Below the pieces are notes generated by a model. The model was not told where the DNA came from, searched no databases, and was given only the letters and a program-made list of their open reading frames with translations. A program made the position numbers and the translations under genes. Positions 1-5,681 of a stretch of 6,099 nt of DNA are shown here, one piece after another. Every line of letters starts with the position of its first letter. Positions within the stretch are counted from its first letter, which is position 1. Source of the DNA: an uncultured Christensenella sp. (GTDB lineage: Bacteria; Bacillota; Clostridia; Christensenellales; UBA1242); assembly GCA_949295755.1 (NCBI GenBank), contig CASFMG010000018.1, forward strand, positions 1 through 6,099, written 5' to 3'.

Positions 1-7
1 TAATCAT
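1..7 (-). CDS. Possible first codons of the next gene (edge fragment)
   Basis: The comM stop reads TAATG on the minus strand, so an ATG (7-5) overlaps the stop codon and is followed by ATT before the window ends. Such overlaps are common between cotranscribed genes, and dprA or topA often follows comM in Bacillota. Only two codons are visible and no good ribosome binding site is close, so neither the start nor the identity can be confirmed. Confidence 0.2.
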
Positions 8-1545
8 TATACCCAATATTTCCTATCTAGCGAACGATATTGTATTGCTTCTGCAATATGTTTTGGCAATATATCTTTCTCTCCATCCAAATCTGCTATT
101 GTTCGTGCAACTTTTAAAATTCTATCGTGTGCTCTTGCACTTAAATTTAAGTTATCAAATGCAAGTTCCATAATTTTTTTACATTCATCGTTAAGAGAAC
201 AGTATTTTTTTGTTTGAACTACATTCATTTTTGCATTTGCATAAATTTTTGAATTTTTAAATCTTTCAAGTTGAATATTTCTCGCCTTATTAACTCTTTC
301 TTTTATGTCTTGTGAACTTTCGCAAGTTTCGTTTGAGTTTAAATCATCGTATGTAACATTATCAACTTCAACGTGCAAATCTATTCTGTCCATAATAGGA
401 CCACTTAATTTTGATAAATATTTATGAATTTGTGCAGGTGTACATCTACATTCATTCTTTTTTGAGCCATAATTACCACATGGACAAGGATTCATACTTG
501 CAATTAAAACAAAACTAGATGGATAAGTTATTGTTTGATTTGCTCTTGCAACGGTTATTTGGCCATCTTCAAGTGGCTGACGCAATGTTTCAATAAAATG
601 TCTTGAATACTCCGGCATTTCATCTAAAAACAAAACACCATTATGTGCTAAACTAATTTCCCCTGGTTTTGAGTTTGTGCCACCACCTACCAAACTAACT
701 GTGCTTGCCGTGTGATGTGGAGTTCTAAATGGTCGATATAAAATTATTCCGTCTTTTAAATCTAATTCTCCTGCCACACTATGTATTTTTGTAACTTCAA
801 GTGCTTCATCAAATGTCATATCAGGAAGTATTGTTGGAAAACATTTTGCAAGCATTGTTTTACCACTTCCCGGTGGACCAATCATAAGCACATTATGACC
901 ACCTGCGGCAGCAATTTCAAGAGCCCTTTTTGCACTTTGTTGACCTTTTACATTTTTCATATCTACACTTTGTTTAGTGTTTTCGTTTTTTAATTTTTCA
1001 AAATTTGAAGGCTCAACAATTTTTAGATTACTATTTTCATTTTTATAACTTTCAACAACTTGATTTAAATTTTCTGCCGTATAAACAGTTATTCCCGAAA
1101 TAAAACTTGCTTCAAAATAATTTTCTTGTGGAATAATAAATTTTGTAAATCCTTGCTCTTTTGCCGAAATTAAAATTGGCAAAACTCCATTAACCTTTTT
1201 TATATCGCCGGTTAACGATAATTCGCCTCAAAAAATTGTGTCATCTATTTTTTTATAATCAATTTGATTTGTTGCAAAAAGTATTGCCATTGCAATACCA
1301 AGGTCATAACAAGGTCCTTCTTTTTTTCTATCGGCTGGTGCTAAATTACAAGTGATATTTATCATAGGATATTCCAATCCCGAATTTTTTATAGCAGATT
1401 TAACCCTTTCTTTTGCTTCTTTAATTGCAGTGTCGCCAAGTCCAACAATATCAAATTTAGGAAGTCCACTGGAAATATCAACTTCAATTGTAACAGTATA
1501 ACCTTCTATACCATTTAGTCCATAACTCAAAACTTTTGACAGCAT
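7..1545 (-). pseudogene. comM: ComM/YifB family AAA+ ATPase gene interrupted by an in-frame TGA
   Basis: ComM (YifB, Mg-chelatase-like) is a hexameric AAA+ branch-migration helicase in natural transformation of Gram-negative bacteria; its role in Bacillota is less clear. The intact frame would be 512 residues, the family length. The N-terminal ChlI-like domain starts MLSKVLSYGLNGIEGYTV and includes GLPKFDIVGLGDTAIKEAKER and CNLAPADRKKEG. The AAA+ core has Walker A GPPGSGKT (223-230), Walker B VLFLDE (304-309), the four-Cys segment NPCPCG to CRC (352-368) and the arginine-finger region GPIMDRIDLH (382-391). The C-terminal domain has SARAHDRILKVARTIADL (469-486). A TGA at 1228-1230 (codon 106) falls between DDTIF and GELSLTG, where homologues have a hydrophobic residue; the frame on both sides is clean. 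No start with a ribosome binding site follows the stop, so the AAA+ part is probably not made separately. TTA (Leu) to TGA is one possible single-base cause. Confidence 0.87.
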
Positions 1546-1565
1546 ATTTTATCCTTTTAAAAAAG

Positions 1566-1593
1566 AGTATATCATTATTGTTCTTTTACACAA
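1566..1593 (-). promoter_or_regulatory. Likely promoter for comM
   Basis: On the minus strand an extended -10 box, TGA followed by TATACT (1571-1566), is preceded after 16 bases by TTGTGT (1593-1588), a partial -35 match. It lies just after the rplS terminator and about 20 bases upstream of the comM ATG at 1545, which has AAAGGAT as ribosome binding site. The strong terminator before comM makes a separate promoter necessary, which supports the call. Confidence 0.6.
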
Positions 1594-1624
1594 AATAAAA
1601 AAACACGATTTTTTAATCGTGTTT
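1592..1624 (-). terminator. Rho-independent terminator after rplS
   Basis: On the minus strand a perfect 10-base stem, AAACACGATT (1624-1615) with AATCGTGTTT (1610-1601), closes a 4-base loop. The following T-rich tract runs TTTTATTTT to 1592. It lies 14 bases after the rplS stop codon. The T tract is on the minus-strand side, so it fits transcription in the gene direction. Confidence 0.9.
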
Positions 1625-1637
1625 ATTTACAACTTAA

Positions 1638-1985
1638 TTAGTTATTGTCTGCAGATTTAATTTTTGATGCTTTACCTGTTAAATCTCTAACATAGTACAA
1701 TTTTGCTCTTCTTGGAGCACCTTTTCTAACAACATCAACGTGATCTACAAGTGGCGAATGTAATGGGAAAGTTCTTTCAACTCCAACACCATAAGAAATT
1801 CTTCTTACAGTAAATGTTTCTCTTACACTACCATTTTTTCTTGCAATTACAACGCCTTCAAATGCTTGTAATCTTTCTTTGTCACCTTCTTTAATTTTTA
1901 CCCATACTTTAACAGTATCGCCAACATTAAATTGTGGTGCATCATCTTTTAAATTTTCTTTTTCGATAATGTCTATAATATTCAT
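1638..1985 (-). CDS. rplS: Large-subunit ribosomal protein L19
   Basis: L19 (bL19) lies at the 30S-50S interface. The 115-residue length is standard. The family pattern runs through the whole protein: the N-terminal helix ([13 protein letters not shown]), [58 protein letters not shown], and the basic end [19 protein letters not shown]. The ATG at 1985 has a strong AGGAGG nine bases upstream. In E. coli and Bacillus rplS follows trmD; here it lies after yraN, with 137 bases of upstream space that holds its own promoter and leader. A strong terminator follows 14 bases after its stop. It therefore looks like an independent single-gene transcript, perhaps topped up by readthrough from yraN. Confidence 0.99.
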   Translation of the reverse strand: MNIIDIIEKENLKDDAPQFNVGDTVKVWVKIKEGDKERLQAFEGVVIARKNGSVRETFTVRRISYGVGVERTFPLHSPLVDHVDVVRKGAPRRAKLYYVRDLTGKASKIKSADNN

Positions 1986-2058
1986 CCGACTTTTCCTCCT
2001 ATTATATTCCCAAGTGTTCTTGTTTTTACAAAAAAATAACAGCGGACCACCCGAAGTC
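1986..2058 (-). promoter_or_regulatory. rplS leader, possible structured L19-type regulatory leader
   Basis: The presumed transcript leader can form nested pairings. GACUU (2058-2054) pairs with AAGUC (1992-1988). CGGGUG (2053-2048) pairs with CACUUG (2016-2011), including two G-U pairs. An inner hairpin with a bulged A lies within 2040-2022. The Shine-Dalgarno AGGAGG (2000-1995, 9 bases from the ATG) would lie inside the outermost pairing. Rfam describes an L19 leader in Bacillota; I cannot test whether this one belongs to it. The structure is by-eye inference. Confidence 0.35.
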
Positions 2059-2064
2059 TATGCA

Positions 2065-2093
2065 ATGATACCATATATAAAATTTTTTTTCAA
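2065..2093 (-). promoter_or_regulatory. Sigma-A type promoter for rplS
   Basis: On the minus strand TTGAAA (2093-2088) is followed after exactly 17 bases by TATCAT (2070-2065), with TGG just before the -10 box as an extended -10. Transcription would begin near 2059, giving a leader of about 75 bases before the rplS ATG. The match to the consensus, and its place directly upstream of a highly expressed gene, make it convincing. Confidence 0.75.
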
Positions 2094-2122
2094 GTAAAAA
2101 GTTTATATTTAATAAAATTTTT

Positions 2123-2464
2123 TTAAGAAAATGCGTTTATTATATGTTCAACTCTTTCATCAAAAATTTCTATAACATCGAATCTACAATTTTTATTAAA
2201 CAAATTGTTTTTTTGCAAAAAATATGTTGCAACAAGTTTAATTTTGTTTTGTTTATATGTTGTAACCATTTCTCGTGGAAGTCCAAATTTTTTTGACGAT
2301 TTTGACTTTACTTCAACAAAAACAATAACATCATCTTTTGTTGCAATTATATCTATTTCTCCAAGTTTACATCTAAAATTTGTGTCTATAATTTTATATT
2401 TATTCTTTTTTAAATGTGTTTGAGCAAGTATTTCGCCGATATCACCTAATTTTTTTGTGTTCAT
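2123..2464 (-). CDS. yraN: YraN/UPF0102 family endonuclease-fold protein
   Basis: This is a 113-residue member of UPF0102, a family with the Holliday-junction-resolvase-like PD-(D/E)xK fold whose cellular role is not settled. The conserved start LGDIGEILAQTHLKKNKYKIIDTNFR is clear. The metal-binding signature follows: GEID (residues 35-38), then VFVEVKSK with the E-x-K pair (51-53). The core shows no missing key residue. The gene follows rnhB directly, 2 bases after its full-length stop, and has only a weak AGG ahead of the ATG, so its translation may depend on ribosomes arriving from rnhB. If so, the TAA in rnhB could lower YraN output. No terminator is evident after its TAA, so transcription may run into rplS. 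Confidence 0.92.
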   Translation of the reverse strand: MNTKKLGDIGEILAQTHLKKNKYKIIDTNFRCKLGEIDIIATKDDVIVFVEVKSKSSKKFGLPREMVTTYKQNKIKLVATYFLQKNNLFNKNCRFDVIEIFDERVEHIINAFS

Positions 2465-2466
2465 TT

Positions 2467-3075
2467 TTAACCTACAAAATGTTTTATAAAACTATCTCTA
2501 TGTATTTCACATTTTCCATATTTTTTTAAATTTTCAATGTGTTCTTTTGTTCCATAACCTTTGTGTTTTTTAAAATTTTATATTGGATATTTTTCATCAT
2601 ATTGTTCCATAAGTCTATCACGATATACTTTTGCTAAAATAGATGCACAAGCAATCAAATAACTTTTTGCATCGCCTTTAATTATTGGCAAGTATTTACA
2701 TTCAACATCAAGTTTATTTACCGCATCAACAAGAAGCATATCAATATTTATATTCATTTTATTTACACAATTAGCCATTCCAAGTTTTGTTGCATTTAAA
2801 ATATTTATTTTATCAATTATTTTATGGTCTACTTCAACAATTTTATAACAAACGGCAGTACTGATTATTTTATCATATAATTCATTTCTTTTGTTTGCAC
2901 TTAACTTTTTACTATCGTTTACACCATCTATAATTTTATTATCTTCAAGTGGCATAACAACACAAGCACAAACAACAGGTCCAGCAAGTGGACCACGCCC
3001 GGCCTCGTCCATTCCTGCTAAAATTTTATAACCTTTCTTTAAATACTCATTCTCATATTCCAACATATTATTCAT
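2467..3075 (-). pseudogene. rnhB: Ribonuclease HII gene interrupted by an in-frame TAA
   Basis: RNase HII cuts 5' of ribonucleotides embedded in DNA and starts ribonucleotide excision repair. The first 165 codons hold the catalytic DEDD set: D23 and E24 in AGMDEAGRGPLAGP, D117 in LLVDAVNKLD, and D135 in GDAKSYLIACASILAKVYRD. After DEKYPI a TAA at 2578-2580 stands where homologues have Tyr (YP-YGF). The same frame then continues with [17 protein letters not shown] and [11 protein letters not shown] to a normal TAA at 2467-2469, giving a full-length frame of 203 codons, a normal size. The cut-off part contains the GYGT Tyr (codon 174) that in the Thermotoga enzyme recognises the ribonucleotide-DNA junction, so a 165-residue product would probably be inactive. 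One base (TAT or TAC to TAA) explains the break. It could be a real recent mutation, a sequence error, or readthrough. The full frame ends 2 bases before yraN. Confidence 0.88.
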
Positions 3076-3919
3076 CTAATGTTATTTTCCCTAATTTACC
3101 TTTTCTAAAATCATCAATTATGCTAAAACAAGTTCTATCATAGTCGATTTCGTTACCTTTTAACAAATAATGTTTTTTTATTGCTATTTGCTCCAAAATT
3201 TCCAAATTTGTTAAATTCTCAATTTTAATTTGATATTTTAAGTTTATTGCTTCTTTGTAATTCAATTTTAAATAATTTAATAAATATATGGCTAATTCGT
3301 TTATGTCAACAACTTCATTTTTTATGCTACCAATAATTGCCAAATTATGTGCAACTATTTGATTATCTAAATTTGGCCACAATGTTCCCGGAGTATCTAA
3401 AACTTCAAAACCGTTTTTTAACAGTACCCATTGCTTACCCCTTGTAACTCCTGCTTTGTCGCCTGTTAATGTCTTTTTTTGACCACACAAATTATTTATT
3501 AGCGTACTTTTTCCTGAATTTGGCACACCTACAACCATTGCTCTTAAATTTATTTTAATTCCTTTATTGTTATATTTTTTAATCTTATCCTTGCAAAGAT
3601 TTTTCATTATTGGCTCAATTTGTTTGTTGGCACCACTAAGGGTACTATTTAAAACAATACATAAAGAGTTTTGTTTTGCATTTAATAATTTTTTGTATTT
3701 TTCCGTTTTTACATCATCTGCCAAATCTGATTTGTTTAAAACATATAAAACAGGTTTATTTACACTTAAAGCATCAAATTTTGGATTTAAACACGAAAAA
3801 GGTGCTCTACTATCTAGAACATAAATTAGCATATCAACTTTTTTCATTTCGTCAGTCATTTGATTTAGTGCTTTTGCCATATGACCGGGAAACCAATTTA
3901 TTTTTTTGTTTTCGCTCAT
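3068..3919 (-). CDS. rbgA: Ribosome biogenesis GTPase RbgA (YlqF)
   Basis: This is a circularly permuted GTPase required for late 50S assembly in Bacillus subtilis, where its loss blocks incorporation of late proteins such as L16. Its 283 residues match the family (about 282). The N-terminus INWFPGHMAKA holds the conserved His (residue 13) proposed to act in GTP hydrolysis. The motif order shows the permutation: G4 NKSD (62-65) comes first, then G1 GVPNSGKST (131-139), the G2-region Thr in GVTRGKQW near 159, and G3 DTPG (175-178). The C-terminal helical region, which binds rRNA, is Lys-rich. The Shine-Dalgarno is weak (GAGA before the ATG). It follows trmD by 11 bases and overlaps rnhB by 8 bases, so it belongs to the same transcript. 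All three Trp codons are TGG. Confidence 0.96.
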   Translation of the reverse strand: MSENKKINWFPGHMAKALNQMTDEMKKVDMLIYVLDSRAPFSCLNPKFDALSVNKPVLYVLNKSDLADDVKTEKYKKLLNAKQNSLCIVLNSTLSGANKQIEPIMKNLCKDKIKKYNNKGIKINLRAMVVGVPNSGKSTLINNLCGQKKTLTGDKAGVTRGKQWVLLKNGFEVLDTPGTLWPNLDNQIVAHNLAIIGSIKNEVVDINELAIYLLNYLKLNYKEAINLKYQIKIENLTNLEILEQIAIKKHYLLKGNEIDYDRTCFSIIDDFRKGKLGKITLDE

Positions 3920-3930
3920 TTTTATCTCTT

Positions 3931-4593
3931 TTATTTTAATAAATCTGGTCTATTTTTTTTTGTTATAATTTTTGATTGTTCTTCTCTCCACAAATCTATA
4001 TTTTTGTGGTGTCCACTAAGCAAGACTTCTGGTACTTTTTTGCCTTCAAATACTTCGGGACGAGTGTATTGTGGGTACTCTAATAATCCATTTGAAAAAC
4101 TTTCTTCATTAAGTGAATCACTATTTATTACACCATCAATATTTCTAACAATACTGTCTATCATAACCATTGCAGGTAGTTCGCCACCTGTTAGCACATA
4201 ATCTCCAATAGAAATTTCTTCTGCACCTAAAATTTCTAGTGCTCTTTCATCAACTCCTTCATAGTGTCCACACAAAATTACTAAATGTTCTTCTTTTGAA
4301 AGTTGTTTTGCTAAATTTTGATTAAAAACTTTTCCCCTTGGACTTGTAAAAATTACTTTTGAATTTGTTGACTTTATGCTTTTGTAAGCATCTACGATAG
4401 GTTGTGCCAACATAACCATACCTGCACCACCACCATATGGATAATCATCACATTTTTTGTGAATATCTTTTGAAAAATCTCTTATATTTATCACATTTAT
4501 TTCAAAAAAATTATTTTCTTGTGCTCTTTTTAAAATACTATAATTTAAACGTTCAAACATTTCTGGAAACAAAGTTAATATATCTATTCGCAT
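3931..4593 (-). CDS. trmD: tRNA (guanine-N1)-methyltransferase TrmD
   Basis: TrmD methylates N1 of G37, 3' to the anticodon, in tRNAs for Leu, Pro and Arg, using S-adenosylmethionine; this prevents +1 frameshifting. It is a SPOUT-fold enzyme that acts as a dimer. Visible signatures are [13 protein letters not shown] at the start, [10 protein letters not shown] (residues 52-61), and the knot elements [11 protein letters not shown] (108-117) and [19 protein letters not shown] (128-146). The flexible catalytic linker carries [13 protein letters not shown] (167-179); Glu in GLLE is the Gram-positive form of the acidic catalytic position. At 220 residues it is a little short, ending right after RPDLLK, where many homologues run on some 10-20 residues. 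It overlaps rimM by 10 bases and stops 11 bases before rbgA. In many relatives rplS follows here; here it does not. Confidence 0.98.
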   Translation of the reverse strand: MRIDILTLFPEMFERLNYSILKRAQENNFFEINVINIRDFSKDIHKKCDDYPYGGGAGMVMLAQPIVDAYKSIKSTNSKVIFTSPRGKVFNQNLAKQLSKEEHLVILCGHYEGVDERALEILGAEEISIGDYVLTGGELPAMVMIDSIVRNIDGVINSDSLNEESFSNGLLEYPQYTRPEVFEGKKVPEVLLSGHHKNIDLWREEQSKIITKKNRPDLLK

Positions 4594-5084
4594 AACTTTA
4601 CCTCATTATATTTTTGTTTATCAACAACAATACAATCATTTTTTACCATAACAACAATAGAAGTTAAAAATGGAATTTTATATTCTCTTTTATCTTCTTC
4701 AAGTATTGTTATAACATCAGCAGCACCATAACTTTCAATATCAACAATAGTTCCTATAAAATTGTTTGTCTTGTCAACAACATCTAGACCAATTAAATTT
4801 TCGGTGTAATAAGTATTTTCGTTCAAAGTAATGTCTTCTTGGTTTACATACAAGTTTTTATTGCGATATAATTCTGCATTTGTTCTATCCGATAAACCTT
4901 GCAAAGTTAAATAAATAAAACCCTGACGCAGTGACATATGTTTTATTTTTGTTGGTTCACTACTATTGTCAATGTAAACTTCTTTTATATTTTTATAAAT
5001 GTCAAGATTAGTATCGGCAGGATATACTTTCAATTCGCCTTTAACACCCTGTGGTTTAACAACTTTACCTATTAAAATTTTCAT
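4584..5084 (-). CDS. rimM: Ribosome maturation factor RimM
   Basis: RimM binds S19 in the 30S head and helps late 16S processing and 30S maturation. The 166-residue product is of normal length. The N-terminal beta-barrel domain opens with [17 protein letters not shown] (residues 6-22). The C-terminal PRC-barrel domain begins near residue 90, with [12 protein letters not shown] and later YGAADVITI and KIPFL. The two-Tyr motif (residues 92-93) is the family's YY pair. I take the ATG at 5084 as the start because of its Shine-Dalgarno and the family N-terminus; an upstream TTG would add five unlikely residues. The gene ends in TAG, the only TAG stop in the window, and overlaps trmD by 10 bases, which suggests translational coupling. 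The hairpin just upstream may lower its expression relative to rpsP-khpA. Confidence 0.97.
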   Translation of the reverse strand: MKILIGKVVKPQGVKGELKVYPADTNLDIYKNIKEVYIDNSSEPTKIKHMSLRQGFIYLTLQGLSDRTNAELYRNKNLYVNQEDITLNENTYYTENLIGLDVVDKTNNFIGTIVDIESYGAADVITILEEDKREYKIPFLTSIVVMVKNDCIVVDKQKYNEVKLCE

Positions 5085-5089
5085 TTTAT

Positions 5090-5093
5090 CTCC
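5090..5093 (-). promoter_or_regulatory. Ribosome binding site that decides the rimM start
   Basis: GGAG at 5093-5090 stands 5 bases before the ATG at 5084. It favours that ATG over the in-frame TTG at 5099, which lies upstream of the site. The protein beginning [13 protein letters not shown] also matches the usual RimM N-terminus. Confidence 0.75.
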
Positions 5094-5097
5094 ATAC

Positions 5098-5122
5098 AAA
5101 AAACAGGCAAAAATATGCCTAT
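5098..5122 (-). terminator. Terminator-like hairpin between khpA and rimM (possible attenuator)
   Basis: On the minus strand ATAGGCA (5122-5116) can pair with TGCCTGT (5109-5103) around a 6-base loop. This gives 7 pairs including one U-G. The hairpin is followed at once by a run of six T (5103-5098, sharing one base with the stem). This is the form of an intrinsic terminator. The stem is short, so partial termination is more likely than complete. It overlaps the last base of the khpA stop codon and lies 14 bases before the rimM ATG. Confidence 0.5.
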
Positions 5123-5352
5123 TATTTGTTTATTTTAACATTGTATCTTATTTTTTCTTTACTAGACACTGATTTTACAATTGCTCTTATACTTTGAGCA
5201 ATTCTTCCGTTTTTGCCGATTACTTTTCCAATATCTTCTTCGGCAACATTAACTATTATATTTATTTCACTGCCCTCTCTTTGCGTGGTTATTTTTACGG
5301 CTTCTTGGTTGTCTACTAAACTTTTTACAATGTATTCAACTAACTCTTCCAT
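5122..5352 (-). CDS. khpA: KH-domain RNA-binding protein KhpA
   Basis: This is a 76-residue protein made of a single KH domain, the size and form of KhpA (YlqC), which sits next to rpsP in most Bacillota. The GxxG loop that contacts RNA is GKNG at residues 46-49, inside IGKVIGKNGRIAQSIRAIV. The N-terminus (MEELVEYIVKSLVDN) is typical. In Streptococcus and relatives KhpA pairs with KhpB to bind many transcripts and influences cell division and elongation; that role here is inference from family. The Shine-Dalgarno AAGGAGG (5362-5356) lies only 3 bases from the ATG, unusually close, but no other start matches the family. The stop codon TAA forms the base of a terminator-like hairpin. Confidence 0.95.
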   Translation of the reverse strand: MEELVEYIVKSLVDNQEAVKITTQREGSEINIIVNVAEEDIGKVIGKNGRIAQSIRAIVKSVSSKEKIRYNVKINK

Positions 5353-5376
5353 AATCCTCCTTATAGTGCTTTAAAA

Positions 5377-5628
5377 TTATTTTCTTTCAATTGCACCACT
5401 TTTAATTAACAATTCTTTTGCAGTATCTGTTGGTTGTGCACCATTTTTAATCCATTCAACAGCCTTTTCATTGTTAATTTTGATTTCAGCAGGATTAGTT
5501 AAAGGATTATAAGTTCCTAAAATTTCAACAAATTTACCATCTCTTGGTGATCTTGAATCTGCAACCACAACTCTATAAAATGGTGATTTTTTGTCTCCTA
5601 ATCTTGTTAATCTAATTTTTAATGCCAT
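5377..5628 (-). CDS. rpsP: Small-subunit ribosomal protein S16
   Basis: S16 (bS16) is a 16S-binding protein of the 30S subunit and acts in its assembly. The 83-residue length is normal for the family. The N-terminus [19 protein letters not shown] and the following [15 protein letters not shown] and LGTYNPL blocks are the S16 signature almost unchanged. The C-terminal part ([17 protein letters not shown], then a KSGAIERK end) also fits. The ATG at 5628 has a good Shine-Dalgarno (AGGAG at 5640-5636, 7 bases away). The gene lies between ffh and khpA, with only 24 bases to khpA, so the two are almost certainly cotranscribed. Its Trp codon is TGG and its stop is TAA. No anomalies are visible. Confidence 0.98.
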   Translation of the reverse strand: MALKIRLTRLGDKKSPFYRVVVADSRSPRDGKFVEILGTYNPLTNPAEIKINNEKAVEWIKNGAQPTDTAKELLIKSGAIERK

Positions 5629-5651
5629 TTTTCTTCTCCTTTTTTGTGTTA

Positions 5652-5680
5652 TATATATATTATTTTTAGTAATATATCAA
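5652..5680 (-). promoter_or_regulatory. Possible sigma-A promoter for rpsP
   Basis: On the minus strand TTGATA (5680-5675) and TATATA (5657-5652) are separated by exactly 17 bases, in the ffh-rpsP gap and 23 bases upstream of the rpsP ATG. The spacing fits a housekeeping promoter. The gap is almost all A and T, so a chance match is quite possible, and rpsP may simply be read from upstream of ffh. Confidence 0.33.
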
Positions 5681-5681
5681 A

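Noticed and set aside
7..1182. The longer part of comM as a separate gene starting at 1182
   Set aside because: The first codon is an internal TTG (Leu in VLPIL) without a ribosome binding site, and the 15 codons before it continue the family sequence back to the TGA.
1228..1230. TGA read as Trp (Mollicutes-type code) in comM
   Set aside because: All seven Trp codons checked in rplS, rbgA (three), trmD, rpsP and comM are TGG, which is not expected in an AT-rich genome with TGA as Trp. It also would not explain the TAA in rnhB. TGA is not used as a terminal stop in the window, so the idea is unlikely rather than excluded.
1195..1230. TGA as selenocysteine with a downstream hairpin
   Set aside because: Only a weak 5-bp hairpin (TATCG with CGATA) follows the TGA, and the aligned residue in the family is hydrophobic, not Cys. 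This does not resemble a bacterial SECIS element.
2094..2122. A terminator between yraN and the rplS promoter
   Set aside because: The stretch is T- and A-rich but I find no stem with a following T run, so I do not call one.
3567..4201. Plus-strand open frames opposite rbgA and trmD, and others like them at 781-993, 1879-2097, 2205-2423 and 5718-5918
   Set aside because: They lie entirely or mostly opposite well-conserved minus-strand genes, have low-complexity Phe/Leu/Cys/Ser-rich translations typical of antisense AT-rich DNA, and match no family I recognise.
4584..5099. rimM starting at the TTG at 5099
   Set aside because: The Shine-Dalgarno GGAG (5093-5090) lies downstream of this TTG and points to the ATG at 5084, which gives the usual RimM N-terminus.
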